Virus record (IMG/VR): IMGVR_UViG_3300032322_001610
Span: 1 to 58,002 of that record
Strand: one strand, 5' to 3'
From: a virus
DNA length: 58,002 nucleotides
Shown: positions 25,469 to 34,100 of the stretch, one piece after another
Layout: the number at the start of each line of letters is the position of its first letter
How positions within the stretch are numbered: the first letter of the stretch is position 1
Made by a program: the position numbers and the translations under genes
The notes under the pieces: generated by a model
Seen by the model: only the letters and a program-made list of their open reading frames with translations
What the model was told of the DNA's origin: nothing
The model's database searches: none

Positions 25469-26251
25469 ATGCCAATACCGTTCTTAATTCCGCTCCTGAC
25501 TACGCTTGCGTCCTCGTTGGGGGCCAAGGTCATTGCCGACAAGATCTCCAGCGGCAAGAAAAAAGACTCCGACGTCCCAGCCTCTGAGGCCCGTAAGTAC
25601 GTCGATGCCCTCTATGCTCGACGTAAGCAGCAAGCCGACGAGCGCGGGTTCCCGATCATCAACCTGGAGAGCATGGCTCCGCCCCCGAATCTCCTGGGCG
25701 TCGAGCAGCAGCAGTTCTCCCCCGTGGGCGTTGCCCCGATGGGCATCGGCGCACTCTCGCAGCGACTGGCCCAGGGTGGCATCCCCGGCATACCCGGCAT
25801 CCCCAGCGCCCCCGGCATGGAGCCGGAAGAGGATCAGCGGGATTCCGTGTTCTCGAACGCAATTGACGCGCTGCGCGGCGACAGCGACGACCCTCAAAAG
25901 GCGTTCAACGAGTTTACCCGCATGTATGGCGTCGAGGCATTGCGCTCTCTTAGCGAGGACGCCGGCACGCCGGAAGCACCGCTCCAGAAAATGCTGGGCG
26001 GTGGCAAGATCATGGGGCCTGGCGCGGGGATGGACGACATGATCACCGGATCCATCGGCGGCAACCAGAAGGTCCTGCTGTCCGATGGCGAGTTCGTCGT
26101 CCCCGCTGACGTGGTCAGTGGCCTGGGCGATGGCAGCAGCGAGGCTGGATCGCGGGAACTCTACGCCATGATGGACCGGGTTCGCAAGCGGCGCACCGGA
26201 ACCACGCGGCAGCCGAAGAAATTGAAGAAGGGGGCGGCACTGCCGGCTTAA
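25469..26251 (+). CDS. Putative internal virion protein
   Basis: A 260-aa product. A hydrophobic start (MPIPFLIPLLTTLASSLGAK), a Pro/Gly-rich middle (GIPGIPGIPSAPGMEPEED) and a globular part with SDGEFVVPADVVSGLGDGS. The last motif is shared by podophage proteins near the internal virion genes as I know them. The basic tail suggests DNA contact. Role inferred from place. Confidence 0.55.
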   Translation: MPIPFLIPLLTTLASSLGAKVIADKISSGKKKDSDVPASEARKYVDALYARRKQQADERGFPIINLESMAPPPNLLGVEQQQFSPVGVAPMGIGALSQRLAQGGIPGIPGIPSAPGMEPEEDQRDSVFSNAIDALRGDSDDPQKAFNEFTRMYGVEALRSLSEDAGTPEAPLQKMLGGGKIMGPGAGMDDMITGSIGGNQKVLLSDGEFVVPADVVSGLGDGSSEAGSRELYAMMDRVRKRRTGTTRQPKKLKKGAALPA

Positions 26252-26252
26252 T

Positions 26253-29200
26253 ATGCCTGAACAGACCAGTCAGATCGTCATCAACGAACCATCCGCAGAC
26301 GTAAAGCCGTACCTCGAACTGCTGCGAAACGCGGCGTTCGGCCTCGTGTTCACTCCGCAGGCTATTCGGAATTCGCAGCTTCCCGGCGCGGCAAACCTGT
26401 GGGGGAATATCACGGCGCCTACGACGAACACCGTCCAGACGCCGACATCGTTGCCGTCGACCATCCAGGCCCCGATTGACGTGCCGTACAACGTCATCGA
26501 CCGTGATTCCAGCAGTGGCAGCCGCCTCGCGCAATCCGCAGCGGCGCTGGAGCGTGCATTTATGGATGCCGTCGGAAGACCGGCAAGCGGGACCGGGCGG
26601 TTCGCAGACGGCGGTCGCCTCTCGCAGTCGGCGAGTGACATCGAGCGAGGCATCGCGCAGTTCCTCTCTGACGTGAATCTCGGCGCTGGCGGATCTCCCA
26701 TCGGCGGGATGTATCCCGCGCTTCCCGTCTCTCCTCCTGCGCGGGTTCCCGTTCGCATCGGGACCGGGACGCAGGCCCCTCCTCCTCCGACTCCTCCCTC
26801 GGTAACGCCTCCCCCGACTTCGGTGGGCGGGGTGATCACGACCCCGCCGAGCGGGCCTCCGCTTGTTGTCGGGAACCCCAACCCCGTGATGCAGCCCCCG
26901 CAGGCGATTCCGGCCCCAGGGCCTCGCCCCAGCCAGCCCCAGCCACAGCCTCAGCCACAGCCCCAGCCTAGCTTCGGCGGCGCGGCTGCGGCCAACCAGA
27001 GCGCCTATGATCTGATGTTCAGCCGCAACCAGCCGGAGAACTTCGCCGGGGCAGCCGCCGCGCAGGCTGCTGGCTACAATCCGACCCAGTACGCCGACCG
27101 CAGCGTGGCCGATCAATTGGCGGCGCGTCTCGGCGGCGGCTTGACGTTCACAAATACCGGCGGTCCTATCGGACCTCCATCGCAGGCTACGTTGGATTTC
27201 GGTGGCGGGGCGCAACTGAACGCCGGATTGGTCCAGGACAGGATTCGGCGGGGCGAGATCGACGCCATCCGAGCGGAGATCCGCAATCTCGGCGGCACCG
27301 TCAACTTCGCCAAGGGCGGGACGGTGCGGGCGCAGCAGGGGCTCTTCGCGCCGACGAATAATCCGTTCGGGGGGCAGCGTGATAACCAATCCTCGCCCAC
27401 GCGCCTCTCGTCTTTGGGGACTACGACCGCCCCGGCCAATCCGTGGAGCGCATTCCCGGAGAGCCTGGTGCAGGCCACGGCGAGTCCAGCGACCACCCCG
27501 AATACGCAGGGACTTCCTCCCGGAACGAACACCTCGTTCTCCGTCCTGAATCCGTATCAGCGGTACGAACAGCAGAGGGTCCTCGGCATGGGAGGTGACT
27601 TCGGGCAGGTCGGCGCGAACAACCAGATCCAGGTATCGAACCTCACTCGCGCTGGTCTAGGCGGCCTTGGGCGGCTCCCCAGCTACTTCAACGAGTACGG
27701 TGACATACAGGCCGGTCGCGCCCCCAACGGGCAGGCGACCACCAACTTCGGCATCGCGAACGATGTGTTCGACGTGGCGGGGAATCAGGCCCTCTCGGCG
27801 GCGCAGAATGCCGACACGCTCTTCGGCAGGAACGACATCACCTCGACCTTCCAGGACACGATGCGGTACCTCCAGCAGAACCCGACGCAGTTTCAGGCGG
27901 GGGACATCACGCTGGGACAGCTTGAAGCGCCGCAGCTAAACGCGCCGACCGGGATCTCTCCCTCGCAACTGACCAGCTACCAGATGGCAGGGCCGCGGTT
28001 GGTTGATACGTCCGTATCCAACATAAACCCCCTCGCAGTCCAGGGCGAGAGCATCACCGGGCTACCGCAGCTAACCAGCTACCAGATGGCGGGACCGGAG
28101 CGAATCGGTACATCGGACCTCTCCATCAACCCGATGGCGGTCACCGGGCAGCGCATCCGCGACATCAATGCCACGAACGCCGGGATGCAGGTCCAGGGCG
28201 AGGGGTATCAGGCAAGTACGATGAGTGGCCCCAGCCGCTTCATCGACGCAAACAATCCGCAGTCGTACATGAGCCCCTACCAGCGTGCGGTCATCGACAC
28301 GCAGCTCCAAGAGGCTCAACGTGGCTTCGAGGAGGATCGCGCCTCACGCAATGCCCGTGCCATCCAAGCCGGTGCGTTCGGCGGCTCCCGGCAGGCGGTG
28401 GCTGAATCCGCCGCGGCGCGGGACCTCGCGAACCAGCGCAACGCTATCGTTGCCAGCGGCATGCAGAGCGCGTTCGAGAACGCGCAGCAGCAGTTCGAGC
28501 GGGATCGCGCCGCCCAGATGCAGGCGCAGGCGCGGAATCAGGAGGCCATCAACCAGGCGTCTCAGTTCTCCGCTGCCAACCGGCAGGGCGCAGGGCTCGC
28601 CAACCAGGCCAACGCCCAAGCCTTCGGCCTCGCCAATCTCCAGGCGCTGCTCCAGACGCAGGAACTCGGAGCGCAACTCGGGCAGCAAGCCAACCTCGCC
28701 AACCAGCAGGCCATGATCGAAGCCGGTCGCGCCAACCAAGGGGTAACGCTCCAGGCCCGTCTCGCCAATCAGCAAGCCCAGCAGCAGGCAAACGAAAGGA
28801 ACCTAGCGGCTGCTCTCGGGGTCCAGGAACTCGGGGCCGGTCAGCAGTTCAACGCGCAGCAGTTGCGGGCGCAGTTCGGGCAACAGGCGAATCTTGCGAA
28901 TCAGCAGGCGTTCCTCGATGCCGCTCGGTCCAACCAGGGCGTCAACCTGCAATCGCAACTTGCGAACCAGCAGGCGCTCCAGCAGGCGAACGAGCGGAAT
29001 CTTGCGGCTGCCCTTGGCGTCCAGGAACTCGGGGCGCAGCAGCAGCTCGCCTCCCAGCAGGCCAACCAGCAGGCAGGTCTCACGGCGGGCCAGTCAAATC
29101 TGCAAGCCGCTCTCGCCACCCAGCAACTCGGGCGCACGTCGGGGCTCTCCGCGGCGCAGGCGAACCAGCAGACCCGGCTCGCGCAGAACCAAGCCCTCCT

Positions 29201-29624
29201 CGACGCCATGGCGCGGGCCGATCAGTTGCAGCAGCAGGCCGCCCAAGGCAACGTCGGGAATCGTCTCGCCGCCCTCGGCCAGCAGACGCAATCTGCGCTC
29301 GCCGCGAACCAGATTGGACAGTCGCGGGCAGACCTGCAACGGCTGGCGCAAGCGATGGAGCTCCAGAACCTCCAGGCGCTGCAAGCTGCGGGCGCAGGCG
29401 TCGACGCTCGGACCCAGCAGGCTCTCGACCTCGGCTACCAGGACTTCATCAACCAGCGGAACTTCCCGTACCAGCAACTCAACTGGCTCACGGGCCTCGT
29501 CAACAACATGCCGCAGTCGTTCAACCAGGAGCAGGTCCTGTTCAACCGGACGAACCCGCTCTCGCAGATCGCCGGCTTGGCGACGGCAGGACTCGGCGCT
29601 TTCAACGCATCGCGGCAGGGGTAA
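26253..29624 (+). CDS. Large internal virion protein, Gln/Ala/Asn-rich
   Basis: A 1123-aa product. Residues about 170-250 are Pro/Gln-rich and disordered. Residues about 690-1060 form long Ala/Gln helices with an internal repeat of about 70 residues (NERNLAAALGVQELGA occurs twice, ANQQA many times). A basic central domain carries LGGTVNFAKGGTVRAQQGLF. Such proteins are packaged in the head and ejected to build a DNA channel across the envelope. No lytic domain is recognisable. Confidence 0.65.
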   Translation: MPEQTSQIVINEPSADVKPYLELLRNAAFGLVFTPQAIRNSQLPGAANLWGNITAPTTNTVQTPTSLPSTIQAPIDVPYNVIDRDSSSGSRLAQSAAALERAFMDAVGRPASGTGRFADGGRLSQSASDIERGIAQFLSDVNLGAGGSPIGGMYPALPVSPPARVPVRIGTGTQAPPPPTPPSVTPPPTSVGGVITTPPSGPPLVVGNPNPVMQPPQAIPAPGPRPSQPQPQPQPQPQPSFGGAAAANQSAYDLMFSRNQPENFAGAAAAQAAGYNPTQYADRSVADQLAARLGGGLTFTNTGGPIGPPSQATLDFGGGAQLNAGLVQDRIRRGEIDAIRAEIRNLGGTVNFAKGGTVRAQQGLFAPTNNPFGGQRDNQSSPTRLSSLGTTTAPANPWSAFPESLVQATASPATTPNTQGLPPGTNTSFSVLNPYQRYEQQRVLGMGGDFGQVGANNQIQVSNLTRAGLGGLGRLPSYFNEYGDIQAGRAPNGQATTNFGIANDVFDVAGNQALSAAQNADTLFGRNDITSTFQDTMRYLQQNPTQFQAGDITLGQLEAPQLNAPTGISPSQLTSYQMAGPRLVDTSVSNINPLAVQGESITGLPQLTSYQMAGPERIGTSDLSINPMAVTGQRIRDINATNAGMQVQGEGYQASTMSGPSRFIDANNPQSYMSPYQRAVIDTQLQEAQRGFEEDRASRNARAIQAGAFGGSRQAVAESAAARDLANQRNAIVASGMQSAFENAQQQFERDRAAQMQAQARNQEAINQASQFSAANRQGAGLANQANAQAFGLANLQALLQTQELGAQLGQQANLANQQAMIEAGRANQGVTLQARLANQQAQQQANERNLAAALGVQELGAGQQFNAQQLRAQFGQQANLANQQAFLDAARSNQGVNLQSQLANQQALQQANERNLAAALGVQELGAQQQLASQQANQQAGLTAGQSNLQAALATQQLGRTSGLSAAQANQQTRLAQNQALLDAMARADQLQQQAAQGNVGNRLAALGQQTQSALAANQIGQSRADLQRLAQAMELQNLQALQAAGAGVDARTQQALDLGYQDFINQRNFPYQQLNWLTGLVNNMPQSFNQEQVLFNRTNPLSQIAGLATAGLGAFNASRQG

Positions 29625-29630
29625 TAATCC

Positions 29631-31121
29631 ATGAATCTCATCGAGCAGGCCGAACGGCTTAAGACGCTACCGGATCAGGAACTGGTCCAGATGCAGCAGC
29701 GCCCGACGATGATCGCTCCGTTCCTCGTCCTCGCCGAGATGCAGCGGCGGGAGACGATGCGGAAGGCGGCTACCTCAGGCCAGGACCCCGTTCAGCAGAC
29801 GACCGTCGCACAGGAGATGTCCTCACGGTTGGCTCAGATGCAACCGCAACAGCAACCGCAGCAGACGCAGCAGATGCGTACGGGCGGGGCAGTGCGGGCG
29901 GCGAATGGGCTGCCTGATGACGTGTCGAAGTTCTTCGATTACACCGGCGCGGCCTCAATTCCCGCACCTCCTACCGCCGGAATGACTCGTGCGCCCGGCC
30001 TGTCTCGGATTACCAGCCCCATGCCGGCGTTTGATCTCTCCGAGATCGAAGCCCTCGCCGGACCCGCCCGCGGCACGGGCGCAATACTTTCTGAGATCCG
30101 GGGGGTCCGGGGCGAATCCCCCCTCGTCGCACTCGGCGAGCAACTCAAGCAGCGCGAAGAGCAGGTCCGCGATCAGCGGCAGAGCCTCGGGGAGACGTTG
30201 ATGCGCCTCGGCCTCGGGATGGCGGCCTCGCGCCGGCCAGACTTCCTCGGGGCAGTTGGCGAGGGCGGGCTATCGGCGCTCCAGGGATACGTCCAGAATC
30301 GCGATTTCACGCGCAAGGAGGCCGCCGATCTCCTCCGGCAGCGTATGGCGGTCGAGGCCCAGCGGCAGCAGAGCGATGACGTTCTCTTCCGCGAGGCGGG
30401 GGAGCTTGCTCGCTCCGAGCAGTACGGCAGGGTGTCGACGATACAGGCGATTCAGGCGGCGCGAAATGCGGCGCTGACGGCGAATACTGCGGCGGAGAGG
30501 GAGGAGGCGAGGAACCGGGCGAACGCCCTGCTTGCGGAGTATGAAGCCGGTCGGAGACGTGCCGCGGCAAACGCCGAGAACATATTCAAGGCTGGCGAAA
30601 ACGAGAAGGATCGCGAGTCCAGTAAGGCGATTGCCAGGATTAGGTCGAGCGGTGCGGGCACGGGCACGGGAGGCGGCATTGGGCTAGACGACCAGGTAAA
30701 GCTCATGAACTCGACCATCAGCCAGAACAACTCGATGCTGGAGTCCCTCTATAAGCGACTGCTGACAGCAACAGGGGCCCAGAAAGAGGCCATCGAGTCC
30801 CAGATCGCTGAATACGAAACGAGGGGCAGGCAGTTGGGATCGGCATCGGCAATGCTTCTAAGCCAAGTGGGCGTGCCTATACCAAGGATTCCGTATAAAG
30901 ACCCGTTGCCGCCGCCACGAACAGAGCAGCCCAAGCCGCAGGGGACAGGGGCCGGGGTCACGCAAGGGCCGACTAGCCTTCAAAGGTTGACGTCTGCCCT
31001 TCAAAATGCAACGCCTGCTGAAATTTCCGCTCTTTCGACAATGAACCCTGCCGTGGCTGCAATCTTGAACCTTGGCAGGATTAAAAGTCAGATCGGTAAA
31101 ATAAATCCACCGGAGAATTGA
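29631..31121 (+). CDS. Internal virion protein
   Basis: A 496-aa product starting MNLIEQAERLKTLPDQELVQ. It is Gln/Met-rich in the first 90 residues, then has long Ala/Arg/Glu helices (about 190-330) and a Pro-rich C-terminal part. It lies between two larger ejection-type proteins with minimal spacing. Function is inferred from position and composition. Confidence 0.6.
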   Translation: MNLIEQAERLKTLPDQELVQMQQRPTMIAPFLVLAEMQRRETMRKAATSGQDPVQQTTVAQEMSSRLAQMQPQQQPQQTQQMRTGGAVRAANGLPDDVSKFFDYTGAASIPAPPTAGMTRAPGLSRITSPMPAFDLSEIEALAGPARGTGAILSEIRGVRGESPLVALGEQLKQREEQVRDQRQSLGETLMRLGLGMAASRRPDFLGAVGEGGLSALQGYVQNRDFTRKEAADLLRQRMAVEAQRQQSDDVLFREAGELARSEQYGRVSTIQAIQAARNAALTANTAAEREEARNRANALLAEYEAGRRRAAANAENIFKAGENEKDRESSKAIARIRSSGAGTGTGGGIGLDDQVKLMNSTISQNNSMLESLYKRLLTATGAQKEAIESQIAEYETRGRQLGSASAMLLSQVGVPIPRIPYKDPLPPPRTEQPKPQGTGAGVTQGPTSLQRLTSALQNATPAEISALSTMNPAVAAILNLGRIKSQIGKINPPEN

Positions 31122-31124
31122 TAG

Positions 31125-34100
31125 ATGGCCGACGCCTACGAAGAGTACGTCCCCGAACTCGGCGCCATTGTCGCGTTCCCGAGAGACGTTAGCCTAGAGA
31201 AGAAGCGGGAGTTCATCCAGCGAACCCTCGCCTCGCGCAACCCGGCGACCGCTGCTGCTCCCGCTCCTCCCCCCCCCTCCTCCACCGCCGAAGATATCCT
31301 CCGCAACGTGGGGGGATTCGCCCTCGGCGTCCCTCGGGGGATCATCGAAGGCGTTGCGGCGGTCCCAGAGGGGATCGGCGGAATCACGGGCAGCGAACTC
31401 GCGAAAGCAACAGGGCAGGCCATCCGAGACAACCCGCTCGCGAATCTCTTCGCGGGAGAGGCCAGCACTGGCCGCATGGCTGGCGAACTCGTCGGGAATC
31501 TTGCCACATACCTCGCCCCAGGATCGGTTGCGAAGCTGGCTGGGGCTCCGCGCTTGGCGACCACGCTGGCGGCAGTCATGGGCGGTGCCTCCGGTGCGGC
31601 CGAACAGGTCCGCGAAGCCGCTGCGAATCGTCAGGCCGGCATGACTGTCAGTCCTGGGCAGGAGCAGCTTGCGGCATTGGCGGGTAGCGCGGTCGGCCTA
31701 GCAGACCTGATTCCGTTTGGGAGGCTAACCCGCACGTTCGCCCCTGGATTGGCTGGCGCGGCGCAAATCGCGGGGGAGGGCATTGGCGCACAGGCGGCCC
31801 GCATCGCGGGGAGTGCCGCAATTGGCGGGGCCACCGAGGGAGCGCAGCGCGGACTTCAGAACCTGGTTGAGCAGCAGATCTACAACCCACAGCAGGACGC
31901 GCTCGAAGGCGTTGTGCAGGAGGCTGGCATCGGGGCGGTCGCCGAAGGCGGTCTCGAAGGACTAATCGGGTTCCTGACCAAGCGCGTGGCCGCAAAGGGT
32001 CTCCGTGCGAAGCAGCGGCGGGTCCAGGAGGGGCCAAGCCCGACCGTAGGGCAGGGACAGGAGAACGCCATCGGCATCGAGACCACAGCCGAGGGCCTGC
32101 CGAGCGTCCGGTTCGTGGAGCGACAGAGGCCGGCGTTTACAACACGCGGGACATTTGCCGATGAGGGGGTGCGGGGATCCGTTCCTCCTGATACCAGCCA
32201 GCCAGCGACCGCTTACCCCGGCTACGTCCCGCTGCCGTCCTCTTCGACGTATACTGCGGCTGGCCGGGTTTCGCCCACACTCTCCCCGGAAGATCTGGCC
32301 TTCGCGCAGGATCTCGCCGGTCTCAACCAACAGCAGCCCACCGCGCCCTTCCCCCCGGAAGTCTCCCCCATCGCCAACCTCCCCATGGAAAACCTCGGCG
32401 GCGCAGGCGAGTTCACGACGTCCGGGCGATTCGTTCCCGCCGTTGATCCGCTTGCGCCCGGTCTATTCCGCGACAGGCCGCGGGAGATGCGGGGGACGGG
32501 GGCGCCGTTATCCGCATCCCCGGAGATTCCACAGGCCCCCCTCGCCTCGATAGCCGAGATGATGCAGCAGCCGTACCTCCAAGATGCGCTCGCACAGCAG
32601 CGGGTCGAATCCCAGCGGCTTGCCGAGAGTCAGTCGATGGTGGATCAGTTGCTGGCGGCGCAACGCGCCCCGGTGCCTGAGCCGTCCCCGGCCCCCAGCC
32701 GCATCGCAGAGCCGCTCCCGCCCATCCGCCCCGCAGTGCAGCCACCGTCCCGCGTTGCCAATCTCCTCGCCGAAGAGCAGGCAGCGGTCCAGCCGGTGAG
32801 GGCTCGCGTAGCCGAACAGCAGGCGATGGAGCAACGAGCAGAAGCCGCTCGCGTGCAGGCAGAGGCCGACCGCGCTGCCGCCCGTACCCAAGCCGAAGCC
32901 GACCGCATCACCGCCCGCACCGAGGCCGAAGCTACCCGCGCCGCCCGACGCACCCAGGCCCCCGTCGTCCCCGAGACGGGAGTCCCTAACGAGATCGCGC
33001 TTGATGCCCAGCAGCGCCTCTCCCGCGAGGAGTTCGGCAAGAACCTCACCGAACTCAACCCGGACGAACTCGCCATCGTGCAGGCGAAGCAGGAATCCGG
33101 CCTCGGCTCTGCCGTCCGACCGCAGGAACTCGCCGATGTCCAGGAGTTCGCCGACCTCCCCTTCACGCGGGATCAGTATCGGCAGGCCCTTGAGATCGGG
33201 AAGCCCGGCGGGACAGCGACGTTGCCATCGGGACTCACCACCCCGACACGGATCGCCCAGACTCTCGACGTTCCCATTGGCACCGCGGAGCGCATGGTCG
33301 AGACGATGATCCGGCGCGGAGACGCAGATGCCAACGCCGACCAATTCAGTCCGCAGCCCGCTGGCCCGAGCGCAGTTCGCGTGAGAGAGGAGGCTACTGG
33401 CCCCCGCTTCAGCGTGGAGCCCCCGGCGACCGAGACCCCAACGCCGATCACGGTTGACGCCTTCCGGCAACGTATCGCCCGCGGCGAGGTCCCCGAGGTC
33501 CCCCTCCAGATCCATGCCGAACTCAAGAATCTCGGCGTCGATGATCTCGTCTCGGCGAGACTCGTGGATTCCCTCGGACGCCCGGATGTCGCCGGTCAGT
33601 ACGCCGACCGCATCGTCTCCCTTGCGCTCGCCGGCAGGTCCCCGGACCAACTGCGCTCGACCCTGAACCACGAGGTTGTTCATGCCTTGCAAAGCCTGGG
33701 GATTTTCAGTAAGGCTGAATGGAACCTGCTTCAGAATACCCTGACCCCGAGTGCCGTATTCAGCGACGACGAGCGGAAATTTTACACTGACCTCTACAAG
33801 AACGACCCCGAGGCTCTCGCCGAAGAGGCGGTCGCCAGAGGGATGCAGAAGTATATCGACGGGCGCATGGATCTCCCTCGGCCAGCCGCTGCCGCCGTCG
33901 AGAAGACTACGTCCGTATTCTCGAAGTTGGGCGACCTCTTCCGGGAGCGCGGCCTTGAGACGCCCGAGCAGGTCATCGGCGCATTCCGGGCTGGGGAGAT
34001 CGGGAGGCGGCAGGTACCGGGAACTAGCCCTGTAGGTAGTACGCGAACTCCCGGTACTCCATCGAACACGGCTGACGCCACGAACCTGCGCGACCTCGAG

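Noticed and set aside
26115-27389. 424-codon minus-strand frame
   Set aside because: Antisense of the internal virion genes in GC-rich DNA, with no motif and Arg-rich composition.
32508-33692. 394-codon minus-strand frame
   Set aside because: Antisense shadow of the 1839-aa gene; Gly/Leu/Arg-rich with no recognisable domain.
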